The notes under the pieces were generated by a model. It was not told where the DNA came from, did no database searches, and saw only the letters and a list, made by a program, of their open reading frames with translations. From an uncultured Brevibacillus sp. (GTDB lineage: Bacteria; Bacillota; Bacilli; Brevibacillales; Brevibacillaceae), in assembly GCF_947502445.1 (NCBI RefSeq), contig NZ_CANMZW010000010.1:105775-169774 (forward strand): a stretch of 64,000 nt of DNA. Reading direction: 5' to 3'. Of this stretch, positions 34,208-43,700 are shown one piece after another. The translations under genes and the position numbers were made by a program. How positions within the stretch are numbered: the first letter of the stretch is position 1; each line of letters begins with the position of its first letter.

Positions 34208-35098
34208 TTACGGTAATAGCTTTACCATGTCATCGTAAGTCTCTGGTCGACGATCTCGATAAAACTGCCACGTGTCTCTCACTTCGTGGATGCGGTCTCG
34301 GTCCATTTCCGCAATAATAACCTCATCCTGATCTCTGCTGCCTACCGCTACAAATTGTCCTCTGGGGTCTACGAGATACGACTGTCCGTAAAATTCCCCC
34401 ATGTTCCAGGGTGCCTCGATCCCTACCCGATTGATGGCTGCAACATAATAGCCATTGGCCACAGCATGTGCCGGCTGCTCGAGCTTCCACAAATATTCCG
34501 ATAACCCAGCTACCGTCGCCGAAGGGTTAAACACGATTTCCGCACCACCTAGGCCGAGCAAGCGTGCTCCTTCCGGGAAATGACGATCGTAGCAGATATA
34601 GACGCCTACCTTTGCAAAGACCGTATCAAATACTGGGTATCCCAGGTTTCCAGGCTTGAAGTAATACTTCTCCCAAAAGCCGCATCCATTGTTGCCAACC
34701 CCGACATGCGGAATATGCTGCTTGCGGTACTTCCCTAAATACGTCCCATCCGCATCGATGACAGCCGCAGTATTGTAGTAAGTCCCGATTCCCACACGTT
34801 CGTAAACAGGCAGAATCAAAACCGTCCCCAATTCGCGAGCAAGTGCAGAAAATAGCTGTACGGTTGGTCCGTTAGGCACTTCTTCAGCCGATTCGTACCA
34901 TTTTGTATTTTGTTCGGAGCAAAAGTACGGCCCGTAAAAAATTTCTTGCAGGCATATGATCTGCGCTCCCTTGGCTGCTGCTTCGCGAACCATCCTGACA
35001 TGCTTCTCGATCGCTTTCTCTTTATGGAGATGAACCGGTTCGTCCCCGTTCACATCGTTTTTCGCTTGGATTAATCCGATACTGACCTTGCTTCCCAT
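34208..35098 (-). CDS. Beta-ureidopropionase / N-carbamoyl-beta-amino acid amidohydrolase (nitrilase family)
   Basis: A 296-residue carbon-nitrogen hydrolase. The catalytic triad is visible: Glu in ICLQEIFYGPYF, Lys in YRKQHIPHVGVG and Cys in VGVYICYDRHFPEG. In its position directly after a dihydropyrimidinase, it should hydrolyse N-carbamoyl-beta-alanine (or N-carbamoyl-beta-aminoisobutyrate) to the amino acid, CO2 and ammonia. The 36-base gap to the dihydropyrimidinase gene and the shared strand place it in the same operon, as the last gene. GGGGGAG lies before the ATG. N-carbamoylputrescine amidase has a similar sequence but does not fit the context. Confidence 0.9.
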   Translation of the reverse strand: MGSKVSIGLIQAKNDVNGDEPVHLHKEKAIEKHVRMVREAAAKGAQIICLQEIFYGPYFCSEQNTKWYESAEEVPNGPTVQLFSALARELGTVLILPVYERVGIGTYYNTAAVIDADGTYLGKYRKQHIPHVGVGNNGCGFWEKYYFKPGNLGYPVFDTVFAKVGVYICYDRHFPEGARLLGLGGAEIVFNPSATVAGLSEYLWKLEQPAHAVANGYYVAAINRVGIEAPWNMGEFYGQSYLVDPRGQFVAVGSRDQDEVIIAEMDRDRIHEVRDTWQFYRDRRPETYDDMVKLLP

Positions 35099-35134
35099 TC
35101 CGCTCCCCCTCTCTTTTCCTCGTTACCATCGACT

Positions 35135-36520
35135 CTATGGCTTGGCAAATGTAGATCGTTTGACATACCGTCCAGCACCCGCCTGCCCTACAAATTGCTT
35201 TTTGCGGATGACAAAAGCGCCACGTGACAGCACCGATACCACCTCGCCATAAACTTCCTTGCCTTCGAACGGGTTGTAATCTACGTTCATATGGTGAGTC
35301 TCCACAGATATCGTGCGCTGGACTGTCGGATCAAACAAGACAATATCCGCATCAGAGCCTACCGCAATCGTTCCTTTTTGTGGGAACATCCCAAACAGTT
35401 TGGCTACTTTCGTTGACGTAATATCCACAAATTGATTGAGACTGATTTTGCCCTTTCGCACCCCTTCTGAGAAAAGGAGTGTCATTCGATCTTCAATGAT
35501 CGGCCCGCCATTCGGTATTTTCGTAAAATCCCCTCGTCCCAATTCCTTTTGTCCAGAGAAATTGAAGGGGCAGTGGTCAGACCCAACGGTTTGCAGAATA
35601 CCATTTTTCAATGCGCTCCATAACACATCCTGATTCCACTTTTCCCGCAGCGGTGGAGACCATACATATTTGGCACCCTCAAAATCCGGCTTTTCTAAAT
35701 CGGTAATATCCAGAACAAGATACTGCGGGCATGTTTCCCCGTAAATGTTCCAGCCTTTTTCACGTGCTTCGGCAATTCGTCTCACCGCATCCGCACACGA
35801 CACATGAACCACATACAGCTGAGCATCTGCCAAGGCAGTTAAGGCAATCGCCCGACCAGTCGCTTCGCCCTCCGCTTCTGGAGGACGTGTATGTGCGTGG
35901 TAAACGGGGTCAGTGTTTCCTTCTGCCAGCGCTTTTTTCGTTAAATAATCAATGACGTCCCCATTTTCAGCGTGAACCTGAACCAATGCTCCCAGCTCTT
36001 TGGCGCGAATGAGGGTTTTAAATAAGGTTTCGTCATCTGCCATCAAAACGTTTTTATATGCCATGAACACCTTCAGCGAAGTGATGCCTTCGGAGACAAT
36101 AACGGATTGCAGCTCTTCGAGAACCTGATCGTTTGCATCTGAAATCATCAGATGAAATCCGTAGTCCACGACGGCTTTTCCACGAGCCTTTTCATGCCAA
36201 GTCGAGATCGCCGAATGTAGAGACTCCCCTTTATTCGTCAGGCAAAAATCAACGACACTCGTTGTACCGCCAAATGCTGCAGCCTTCGTCCCTGTAAAAA
36301 AGTTGTCTGAGGTGACGGTCCCACCGAACGGCATATCAAGATGAGTATGCGGGTCAATTCCACCCGGGAGGAGGTAGCAGTCTGTTGCATCAATCACCTC
36401 TGCACCTACCGTATCCAGGTTAGAGCCAATCGCGACTACCTTCTCCCCTTCAATCAGAATGTCCGCCTGATACGTATCGGACGCAGTCACAATGGTGCCA
36501 TTACGAATCCATTTTTTCAT
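35135..36520 (-). CDS. hydA: Dihydropyrimidinase (D-hydantoinase type)
   Basis: A 461-residue cyclic amidohydrolase that opens dihydrouracil or dihydrothymine to the N-carbamoyl beta-amino acid. Metal-site residues are seen in GGIDPHTHLDMPFGGT, the lysine that becomes carbamylated in SLKVFMAYKN, and later histidines in QVHAENGDV and VVHVSCADA, with the SDHCPFN aspartate. The ATG at 36520 follows GGGGAGG by eight bases and is preferred over the frame start at 36646. Upstream in the same operon are preT and preA, downstream the amidohydrolase. D-hydantoinase activity, common in this family, is likely as a side reaction. Confidence 0.94.
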   Translation of the reverse strand: MKKWIRNGTIVTASDTYQADILIEGEKVVAIGSNLDTVGAEVIDATDCYLLPGGIDPHTHLDMPFGGTVTSDNFFTGTKAAAFGGTTSVVDFCLTNKGESLHSAISTWHEKARGKAVVDYGFHLMISDANDQVLEELQSVIVSEGITSLKVFMAYKNVLMADDETLFKTLIRAKELGALVQVHAENGDVIDYLTKKALAEGNTDPVYHAHTRPPEAEGEATGRAIALTALADAQLYVVHVSCADAVRRIAEAREKGWNIYGETCPQYLVLDITDLEKPDFEGAKYVWSPPLREKWNQDVLWSALKNGILQTVGSDHCPFNFSGQKELGRGDFTKIPNGGPIIEDRMTLLFSEGVRKGKISLNQFVDITSTKVAKLFGMFPQKGTIAVGSDADIVLFDPTVQRTISVETHHMNVDYNPFEGKEVYGEVVSVLSRGAFVIRKKQFVGQAGAGRYVKRSTFAKP

Positions 36521-36617
36521 GCCTGCTACCTCCCCTTCTATCGATAGAACGGGCACGTAAAAGACGTGCCCTTCCCTAGTACACGCTATGCACATTGCGC
36601 CTAAAAGATTCGCTTCT

Positions 36618-37895
36618 TTATGTTTCGCAGGTTCCCCCAGCAGCAAGTGCAGCCTGTCTTTGGTTCCAGCTCAGCGGTGGCAAGTCATTCGGGATTTCTA
36701 CCATATCGATCGTCCCTTCTACAGGACAAACAATTGAGCAGAGATTGCAGCCTACACAGTCTTCTTCTCTTACTATGAGACGTTCTTTACCTGTGGCAGC
36801 ATCCCTTACGATATCAATACATTGATGGGAGGTGTCTTCACATGCGATATGGCATTTGTTGCAGTTAATACAGGTTTCCTCGTTAATTCTCGCAACTACT
36901 TTGTAATTCAGATTGAGATGTCCCCAATCGGAATAGGTCGGTACCGCTTTCCCGACGATATCCATGACGGAAGCGATTCCTCTTGCATCCAGATAGTTGG
37001 AAAGTCCATCAATCATGTCCTCCACGATCCGAAACCCGTGGTGCATCGCTGCTGTACATACTTGTACGCCTGACGCCCCCATGAGTAAAAACTCCACCGT
37101 ATCCCGCCAATTGGATATACCACCAATACCGGAAATAGGGAGGCCGATCTGTGGGTCTCGCGCGCATTCGGCTACCATGTTCAAGGCGATCGGTTTAACA
37201 GCGGGACCACAGTAACCGCCGTGCGCACCTTTTCCATCCACGTGCGGGATCGGCAGCCACTTGTCTAGATCCACTCCCATCAAGCTGTTGATCGTATTAA
37301 TCATACTGATCGCATCAGCGCCACCCTGCCTAGCTGCGCGTGCCGTAAAACGAATATCGGTAATGTTAGGTGTGAGCTTGACGATCACAGGGGTCTGCGC
37401 CACTTCTTTTACCCATTCCACCTGCTGGCGGATGAGATCAGGATGCTGTCCTACTGCTGAGCCCATTCCGCGTTCTGCCATCCCGTGCGGACAGCCAAAA
37501 TTAAGCTCCAGGCCATCTACACCGATTGCCTCTACTTTTTTTACGATTTCGTGCCAGGCTTCTTGTTTGTGCTCGACCATCAGGGAAGCAATCAATGTAT
37601 GCTTAGGGAAGCGCTTTTTGGTTTCGTCCATTTCTTTGAGATTGACATCAAGTGGTTTATCCGTAATCAGCTCGATGTTATTAAATCCAAAAACACGCTG
37701 ACCGCCATAGGTTAATCCTGCAAAACGCGATGTGACATTGATAATCGGCTCGCCCAGGGTTTTCCATACAGCTCCACCCCAGCCTGCCTCAAATGCACGC
37801 TGTACCTGGTAACCGGAATTGGTTGGAGGCGCAGAAGCTAGCCAGAAAGGGTTGGGGGATTTAATACCTGCCAGATTAATACTAAGATCAGCCAT
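36618..37895 (-). CDS. preA: NAD-dependent dihydropyrimidine dehydrogenase subunit PreA
   Basis: A 425-residue subunit with a flavin TIM barrel (about 1-310: NPFWLASAPPTNSGYQVQ, ELNFGCPHGMAERGMG, ISGIGGISNWRDTVEFLL) and a C-terminal ferredoxin-type pair of 4Fe-4S clusters (CINCNKCHIACEDTSHQC and CVGCNLCSIVCP). It reduces uracil and thymine at the FMN site, with electrons from the NAD subunit PreT, encoded just upstream with an 87-base gap. GGAGGAG precedes the ATG. The pair is the bacterial equivalent of mammalian dihydropyrimidine dehydrogenase, split in two. Confidence 0.95.
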   Translation of the reverse strand: MADLSINLAGIKSPNPFWLASAPPTNSGYQVQRAFEAGWGGAVWKTLGEPIINVTSRFAGLTYGGQRVFGFNNIELITDKPLDVNLKEMDETKKRFPKHTLIASLMVEHKQEAWHEIVKKVEAIGVDGLELNFGCPHGMAERGMGSAVGQHPDLIRQQVEWVKEVAQTPVIVKLTPNITDIRFTARAARQGGADAISMINTINSLMGVDLDKWLPIPHVDGKGAHGGYCGPAVKPIALNMVAECARDPQIGLPISGIGGISNWRDTVEFLLMGASGVQVCTAAMHHGFRIVEDMIDGLSNYLDARGIASVMDIVGKAVPTYSDWGHLNLNYKVVARINEETCINCNKCHIACEDTSHQCIDIVRDAATGKERLIVREEDCVGCNLCSIVCPVEGTIDMVEIPNDLPPLSWNQRQAALAAGGTCET

Positions 37896-37982
37896 GTTAG
37901 GACTCCTCCATCTTTGTAGCGATTGTTTTATCGCCGTACTCTCTGGTGCAGACGTCTACGCCAGAGGCTTCCCGCTTTGCTT

Positions 37983-39329
37983 TTAAACCCGCTGCTTCTG
38001 ATCACTGAGAGCACGATGAATAGCGTGCGCCGCTTGTTTTCCATGATTTGCTGCATCGACCACCATCGCATCTGTCTTACCGCCCCCAAAAATGACATCG
38101 CCAGCAGCAAATACTTTGGCATGGCTGGTGCGATACGTACCATCCTCCACCATCACGACTCCATTTTTATGGGAAATCCCAAAGGAATCGATCATCGCCT
38201 GATAGCGGGTTTGACCGATCGCTTTTACCACGAAATCGACTTCAATGACAAACTCACTGCCTGGTATCGCAACCGGACGCTTTCGTCCTTTTTCATCTGG
38301 CTCACCTAGTTCCATGCGCACCAATTCGAGTCCAGTAACCTGACCGTTCTCACCGATAATACGAGTCGGAGCGACTAACCAGCGGAATTCCACCCCATCC
38401 TGCTTGGCAAACTCATATTCAAACTGATAACAGGACATTTCATGCTCGGTACGCCGATATAAAATCTGGACATTGTCTGCCCCCATCCGCTTCGAACAAG
38501 TCGCTGCATCGATTGCCGTATTCCCAGCCCCAATGACAACTACTTTTTTACCGATCATCTCATCTGTCAGAGGCTTCGTCTTTGTATCCTCGACTAATGT
38601 AATGGCATCGAGAACGCCGCACAGATCTTCCCCCGCAATATGCAAATTCGGCACATTCCCCATTCCAGCTGCGAGTAAAACGGAATCGTATTTGTCTAGC
38701 AGCTCCTCTGGCTGTACATCTACGCCAACACGTGTATTGGTTCGAATCTCGACACCCAATGCTTCAATTTGCTCGACTTCCCAAAGTGAAATCTCCTTCG
38801 GAAGTCTGAAGGATACGATACCGTACGTATTGAGACCCCCCGCTTTTTCCTTCGCTTCAAAAATAGTGACTTGATAACCCAGGCGCGCCAGCTCACGAGC
38901 GGCCGACAAGCCCGCTGGCCCCGCTCCAATAATTGCTACACGCTTTCCGTTGTCGTCCCCTTTTTGGAAAAGAGCAGCCTTGTTCTTGATCGCCCAATCG
39001 GTTGCATGACGCTGGAGCAGTCCGATCATAATCGGTTTGGAAGCATGATTCAGTACACAGGCGCCCTCACATAGCTCTTCCGTCGGACAAACGCGTGCGC
39101 AGCTTGCCCCAACAGGGTTCGAATCCATGATGGTACGGGCCGAACCAAACAGATTACCTGTCGCAATTTTCTTAATAAAGGAAGGGATGTCAATGGCAGT
39201 CGGGCACGCCTTGATACAGGGCGCATCATAGCAATACAGGCACCGATTTGCTTCGTCGATGGCTTCCTTTGGCTTTAAGGCGGGTACTACTTCCGTAAAA
39301 TTTTTTTGTAATTCGTTGGAGACGCCCAT
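37983..39329 (-). CDS. preT: NAD-dependent dihydropyrimidine dehydrogenase subunit PreT
   Basis: A 448-residue flavoprotein. The N-terminal 4Fe-4S region is CLYCYDAPCIKACPTAIDIP with CARVCPTEELCEGACVL, followed by the FAD Rossmann motif IIGAGPAGLSAARELARLGY and the second nucleotide site VVIGAGNTAIDAATCSKRMG. It passes electrons from NADH to PreA (or the reverse). AAGGAGG sits before the ATG. It is the first gene of the minus-strand operon, upstream of preA, dihydropyrimidinase and beta-ureidopropionase genes. Divergent from the HTH/RHH pair at 39518, whose products could act on the 190-base region between them. Confidence 0.95.
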   Translation of the reverse strand: MGVSNELQKNFTEVVPALKPKEAIDEANRCLYCYDAPCIKACPTAIDIPSFIKKIATGNLFGSARTIMDSNPVGASCARVCPTEELCEGACVLNHASKPIMIGLLQRHATDWAIKNKAALFQKGDDNGKRVAIIGAGPAGLSAARELARLGYQVTIFEAKEKAGGLNTYGIVSFRLPKEISLWEVEQIEALGVEIRTNTRVGVDVQPEELLDKYDSVLLAAGMGNVPNLHIAGEDLCGVLDAITLVEDTKTKPLTDEMIGKKVVVIGAGNTAIDAATCSKRMGADNVQILYRRTEHEMSCYQFEYEFAKQDGVEFRWLVAPTRIIGENGQVTGLELVRMELGEPDEKGRKRPVAIPGSEFVIEVDFVVKAIGQTRYQAMIDSFGISHKNGVVMVEDGTYRTSHAKVFAAGDVIFGGGKTDAMVVDAANHGKQAAHAIHRALSDQKQRV

Positions 39330-39517
39330 CTCTTCACAACCTCCTTACCTGATCTAAAAACTAGCTTGCTATTAATCAATGTGGCGTTTTGTCATTTTAT
39401 GATTGTTTCATTTCCATTTTCGCTACCGACTGGACGAAATCATTCCTTCTGTCATGGAATGATTGATTTCACTGACGAATAAGCTGGAAGAAAGCAGGTA
39501 TAGGGGAAGGAGAGCGT

Positions 39518-40030
39518 ATGAGGGATTACGAAAAAGAAATGAAGCGGCTAAAAAACCAGGTGATGGAAGCAAAAGCGCAGCTTGCCCAGCTAGAAGCTGA
39601 ACAGCATGCGTATCGTAGCCAATGCGAGCGGCGAACATCGTATCTCTCATCGCGAGAAATATTGGAGCTTTTAGAAGCACGCAATGGAAGAGCCGGCAGT
39701 ATGGCCACGATAAAACGCTGGGCGGATCAAGACCATCTAGGTGAGGTCGTCGATGAGCGAGATGCTTTTCCGCTTCTCGTAAACAAACAGGGCAACAAGA
39801 GATTCCTGTATCCGCGTGAAACCGTCTTTCGCTTTTTATACGAGAAAGGACTTCTGTTGCCGCTCTATGATGTGCTCGATCGCGTGTTGATTCGGCTAGG
39901 GGAAAGGAATACCTGGGGCTTGGTAACTGCAATCGAACGCCATGACCAGCATTTCACCTACCAGATTCAGCTGGAAGAGGCGGGAGAAATCCTCTCGTCG
40001 ATTGCCGAAGAAGACTTGTCACGCCCCTAA
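39518..40030 (+). CDS. Coiled-coil/helix-turn-helix protein, probable DNA-binding
   Basis: A 170-residue protein I do not recognise. A charged coiled coil fills residues 1-35 (EMKRLKNQVMEAKAQLAQLE), followed by a helix-turn-helix-like stretch (YLSSREILELLEARNG, then MATIKRWADQ) like excisionase or MerR-type recognition regions, and then a domain with KRFLYPRETVFRFLYEKG. The C-terminal third is unassigned. AAGGAGAG before the ATG marks a good start. It forms an operon with the gene at 40040 (nine-base gap). Divergent from preT; a regulatory link with the pyrimidine operon is possible but not shown. Confidence 0.6.
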   Translation: MRDYEKEMKRLKNQVMEAKAQLAQLEAEQHAYRSQCERRTSYLSSREILELLEARNGRAGSMATIKRWADQDHLGEVVDERDAFPLLVNKQGNKRFLYPRETVFRFLYEKGLLLPLYDVLDRVLIRLGERNTWGLVTAIERHDQHFTYQIQLEEAGEILSSIAEEDLSRP

Positions 40031-40039
40031 GGAGGCCAT

Positions 40040-40474
40040 ATGGAACTCGCAACGATTACCTTGGAGAATACGGTGCATAATCAGGAGATATCGCGTCAGA
40101 TTCGCGATTTTCACAAAAAAAAGGGCCAGCCCCTCACTATTCGTTTTAGCGAAGAACTGACCCATATTATTTTGGAGGCGCCTTGCCTGTATCTTCCTCG
40201 TGCTGACCACCTCGATCAAATGGCTGTCATCGAGGGCCATCTGCGCAAATGCCCCTACCATTGTGAAGTTCATCCACGCAGCAAGGGGAAGACCGTCAAT
40301 CTGCATCTGGATTCAGAGCTCGTTGCAGAGCTGGAGCAAATCCGTTCCCTCGTCAGCAGCAAAACACAGCAGGAGGTCATTCGCGAAATGTTTATCAGAG
40401 GGATGCGGTCCTATCTGGCTGAAAAAGATGAAGAAAAGGAAAATGTCTCTCCATTATCCAAGCAGACAGACTGA
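40040..40474 (+). CDS. Protein with C-terminal ribbon-helix-helix-like domain
   Basis: A 144-residue protein, second gene of the operon. The last part, TVNLHLDSELVAELEQIRSL followed by QQEVIREMFIRGMRSYL (about residues 89-130), has the strand-helix-helix spacing and the IRE...RG pattern of ribbon-helix-helix (CopG/ParG-like) proteins. The first half is not recognised and holds two cysteines (LRKCPYHCEV). AAGGAGG lies five bases before the ATG. The pairing of a helix-turn-helix protein and an RHH protein recalls partition or addiction modules, but neither a toxin nor an ATPase is nearby. Confidence 0.6.
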   Translation: MELATITLENTVHNQEISRQIRDFHKKKGQPLTIRFSEELTHIILEAPCLYLPRADHLDQMAVIEGHLRKCPYHCEVHPRSKGKTVNLHLDSELVAELEQIRSLVSSKTQQEVIREMFIRGMRSYLAEKDEEKENVSPLSKQTD

Positions 40475-40498
40475 TAAAAGCACGATCCTTGTCTTACC

Positions 40499-40672
40499 TT
40501 ACAGTCCAGCGGGCGTTTTTGGCTTGCGTAAACGATTGTTTTCCTTGCGCGTCCAAAGGTATTCAAAGAAGGTGACTATTAACTCTCCGGAACTCACAAG
40601 CACTCGCATGGTAAGTAAAGCACCTTTTTTGATTACACTTCCGAGTCCCTCCAACGCTTCCAAGAACTCCAC
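40499..40672 (-). CDS. Short protein of unknown function
   Basis: A 57-residue product from GTG 40672, eight bases after AGGAGG. It reads MEFLEALEGLGSVIKKGALL, then a hydrophobic stretch (VLVSSGELIVTFFEYLW) and a basic end (KENNRLRKPKTPAGL). The middle could cross the membrane once or form an amphipathic helix. No family is recognised. It lies in the gap between the HTH/RHH operon and the secreted-protein gene, downstream of the latter on the same strand. Confidence 0.6.
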   Translation of the reverse strand: MEFLEALEGLGSVIKKGALLTMRVLVSSGELIVTFFEYLWTRKENNRLRKPKTPAGL

Positions 40673-40697
40673 TCAAAACGCCTCCTAGGAAAGCAAG

Positions 40698-41954
40698 TTA
40701 TTTTGAAAACTTGATTTGATTCCCGCTAATTTGATAGGTAAGCTTGTATGGCTTCTGCTTCTCAGAGGACAAGTCAAACCAGATCGTTTTGTTTTTTACA
40801 TCTACTCTCACCGCGTTTACATCATAGAAATCAGTCAAGCCCTCAGGTATCTTTTTCGGGGAAAGGATGACGATATGCTCGTTCGTCGCCTTATTAAAAA
40901 CGCCGCTGCCTTCCATCGTGGTGTACAAAACCCAGTTATTATCCAGCCAAGTGACCTCATCAACAAAGTACCCGGGATACAACTGGGAGAGCGGTGTGTA
41001 GTCAGCTCGGTAAAAACGAATATTCGCCGAACTGTACAACCCGTCTGAATCAATCAAGGCAATCGTTTGTTTGTCAGGAGAAGAAATTCCCTGCTCTTTG
41101 GCTGTCTGGATCATGACTTTTTCCCAAAACAATCGGTTCTGTTCTTCCAATAATAGGGAGTTCTCTTTGGAAAAGACGACGTTTTTCGCATTTTTAATGG
41201 CAGATAGCTCTTGTTTGGCTGAGAAGTTATTGTAAATGGTCAAGGTCGCATCGGCCTCTAAACCATCATATGCGATACCAAGCGATGGATACTCCCATGC
41301 GAATGTTCCTATTCCGTGCAAATGATGGGTAAAATCGGGTGCCCCCCATACACCAAAAATCGAGAAGGAATTCGCAGTGGACGGAGACGAGAGCTTTTCC
41401 CCGTACGCTTGCAAATTTTTTGCCATATCAATCAATGCAGCCGCATCACTTGTTTGATCCCGGCGATAGATAGAAATCCCTTTGATTTTTTCCTGTGTAA
41501 ACGTCACAAACAAGTAATACCCATCGTATTGATAGCCTACCAGCTCATTTGACTGATCTACGAATTGAGGACTCCCGAGCAGCTTCGTGACGTCTTTCTT
41601 GGTAGTCTTGGTCGTCAGTCCTTTAACAATTTCCCCAGGGTAGGTGGCGTTTACAAGAATGCCGTAGGCCTTGTTATTTTCGTCCCATCTGATTTTGATT
41701 CCTGCTGCATACGCCTCGTAATCATCAAAGCTGGAGAGCGAATTCCCAAGCAGTTTTGATAGGTCGTCTTTTTTCCAGTTGCTTGTCAAAAAGGTTTCAA
41801 CTAAAAGTCCTTGAGAAAGAACCTGTGCGGTCTGTGCTGCGGCTCCAGGTATGGTAGGCTGTGTAGCTGGTGTGGTCGTTGTCAAACTTTCTGCATAAGC
41901 CTCTGTAGCGAAACAGAAGCATGAAAGCAGAAGGATCAGGTGCTTCTTCGACAC
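40698..41954 (-). CDS. Secreted protein of unknown function
   Basis: A 418-residue protein with a signal peptide (KKHLILLLSCFCFATEAYA, with a likely AYA cleavage). The GTG at 41954, after GGGAGGG, is the start. The mature part has repeated stretches such as KDDLSKLLGNSLSS and KKDVTKLLGSPQFV, like the short N-terminal repeats of SmpA/OmlA and other beta-sandwich proteins, and many beta strands after residue 200. The function is unknown. No lipobox, SLH or sortase motif. It lies between the short gene and another secreted protein. Confidence 0.7.
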   Translation of the reverse strand: MSKKHLILLLSCFCFATEAYAESLTTTTPATQPTIPGAAAQTAQVLSQGLLVETFLTSNWKKDDLSKLLGNSLSSFDDYEAYAAGIKIRWDENNKAYGILVNATYPGEIVKGLTTKTTKKDVTKLLGSPQFVDQSNELVGYQYDGYYLFVTFTQEKIKGISIYRRDQTSDAAALIDMAKNLQAYGEKLSSPSTANSFSIFGVWGAPDFTHHLHGIGTFAWEYPSLGIAYDGLEADATLTIYNNFSAKQELSAIKNAKNVVFSKENSLLLEEQNRLFWEKVMIQTAKEQGISSPDKQTIALIDSDGLYSSANIRFYRADYTPLSQLYPGYFVDEVTWLDNNWVLYTTMEGSGVFNKATNEHIVILSPKKIPEGLTDFYDVNAVRVDVKNKTIWFDLSSEKQKPYKLTYQISGNQIKFSK

Positions 41955-42207
41955 TGTTTTCCCTCCCATGCTCAAATGCCAAAAATGATTGGCTGTCGAA
42001 GCAATTCATGACTTATATCTAAATTATACCAGAATCTTCTATTAAAACCGACACGCATTTTCAACGATTTTCCAAAATCCCTACCTTTAGTAACATCCCC
42101 TCGCTCGTGAATAAAAAAGCACCCCTTCCCCCATCCATGTGTCCCTCAAAGGAATTCCATAGAATAGGTAGTAGAGGCGCAGAGTTTTAATCGGTATCAA
42201 CGATTCA

Positions 42208-43524
42208 TTACTTATACTCACCAATCAGGTAGTTATAGAATGGTTGATCCACCCAAAACTTGTATGATTCGACTTCCACTTTGCTATCGAGCTTTTTGAA
42301 GCCTTCGATCACTTTTGCTGATTGATCATCCAATGAGAAGGACTGTACAACAAAACGTCCTTGCTTCAGTACGTTGTTTGTAATAACAGGATAATCGGCA
42401 AGCTCTGTCCGGGAATGATAGAGCGGTTGCCACCAGGAGCCTTTTAGGAGACCAGTCATATCCTCATCATCTTTTTTCGCATATTGCAAAACAAGTGGCT
42501 GGAAACGTTTTTTCTCGTCGACAGTCGCAAACTCAAAGCTGAGATCGTATTCTTTTGCGTAAGCGATGAAATTGCCATTGTCGATTTGCACAACCTGATA
42601 ATCATCTGTTTGGACAGGCTCGCCCCATTCTTTCAGGTAAATGAATGCAGATGTTTTTGGTTCAAACTGAACTTTGGCGTCGATACCCTCGCTCTTTAAT
42701 AGACCAATCAGCTGGATCGCATGAACAATGTCACTATGACCATAGGTAATGGTACGCTCAGGATCAAAATGCGGATCAAACGTAGCGTCTTTCAAATTGT
42801 AGCCGGTGATCAAATTTTGCTTTAAGCCTTTATCTACGAGGTCCTGCAAAGCTCCAGCCTTGATAAGCTGTGATTCATTCCATGCTTGTGCCAGCTTGCC
42901 GTAAATGCTGTCTTCGGAGATTGCACCCAGATAGTTCTTATACTTTCCGTGGAATTCAGCCACTTTGCCAAGCAGCTGGATAGCCAAATCTGCTGTTACC
43001 TCTCCATCAGCTTTCACATTTGATAACGTCGCAGGGTTCACGAGTCCCGTATCAATAGCAGCAGCTAGCTCCTGTGCTGCTTGCAGCGTCAACACTCCGT
43101 CTTTTTTATACGTCAGACCAGCCTTTTTCAGGGAGGCAGCTACCTTCTCTTCTTTATACGTATAAGCCAGCTCTTTTAACTCAGCGGCTTTGACAGCTGC
43201 ACTGATCGCTTCCCAAGCTACGAGCTTGGTTGTGCCTGCTTTGGCTTCTGGCAAGAAAGATTTGGCTGCGGCTTCTTTCTCCGCTATACTAGCAGTAGAT
43301 GCACCAACCTTTGCCAATGCCTTCGCGAATTCAACACGGGTCACTGTTTTGGCAAACGTAATGCCGTACTGTTGTTTTACATAGCTATTCCATTCAGCTT
43401 GTGCCGTTGCCGGAGCCAGTACACCCACCGGTTGGCCAGCTGCTCCTGCCACTGCCGGAAATACGAGTGCTGTTAGCAGTGTCGCGGATGCGGCAAGCTG
43501 AACCCATTTTGTTGACTTATTCAT
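42208..43524 (-). CDS. Secreted protein with SLH-like N-terminal region
   Basis: A 438-residue protein with a clear signal peptide (LAASATLLTALVFPAVAGAA). The next part contains TVTRVEFAKALAKVG, close to the conserved T-R-x-E-F of S-layer homology domains, and further alanine-rich helices to about 170. The rest (about 180-438) is not recognised; it has HFDPERTITYGHSDIVHAIQ and a tryptophan-rich stretch (GSWWQPLYHS). GGGGGA precedes the ATG. Because only one SLH-like repeat is seen, cell-wall anchoring is uncertain. Long alanine/lysine tracts suggest a surface protein. Function unknown. Confidence 0.75.
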   Translation of the reverse strand: MNKSTKWVQLAASATLLTALVFPAVAGAAGQPVGVLAPATAQAEWNSYVKQQYGITFAKTVTRVEFAKALAKVGASTASIAEKEAAAKSFLPEAKAGTTKLVAWEAISAAVKAAELKELAYTYKEEKVAASLKKAGLTYKKDGVLTLQAAQELAAAIDTGLVNPATLSNVKADGEVTADLAIQLLGKVAEFHGKYKNYLGAISEDSIYGKLAQAWNESQLIKAGALQDLVDKGLKQNLITGYNLKDATFDPHFDPERTITYGHSDIVHAIQLIGLLKSEGIDAKVQFEPKTSAFIYLKEWGEPVQTDDYQVVQIDNGNFIAYAKEYDLSFEFATVDEKKRFQPLVLQYAKKDDEDMTGLLKGSWWQPLYHSRTELADYPVITNNVLKQGRFVVQSFSLDDQSAKVIEGFKKLDSKVEVESYKFWVDQPFYNYLIGEYK

Positions 43525-43651
43525 CCTTGGTTCCCCCTCTTATGTATGAAGCTATGCAATAATAATATTATTCCTATTTGTTTACTAGGGAATATTGCTA
43601 TACAATATCACTTACCTCTTGACGGTGTCAAGGATTCACACAAAATCATAC

Positions 43652-43693
43652 AAAGAAAAAGCAGCTCTCTGGAATCAGATTGAACTGCTTTCT
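43652..43693 (-). terminator. Rho-independent terminator of the LOG-family gene
   Basis: AAAGCAG and CTGCTTT form a stem with an internal structured loop, followed on the minus strand by TTCTTTG. Confidence 0.65.
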
Positions 43694-43700
43694 TTTTTGT

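Noticed and set aside
39423..39932. 169-codon minus-strand frame opposite the gene at 39518
   Set aside because: The plus-strand gene has a strong ribosome binding site and better composition; the minus frame has neither.
41999..42207. Possible 25-codon peptide on the minus strand after the SLH-like gene
   Set aside because: A weak GAGGG precedes its ATG, but the frame is too short and has no supporting structure.
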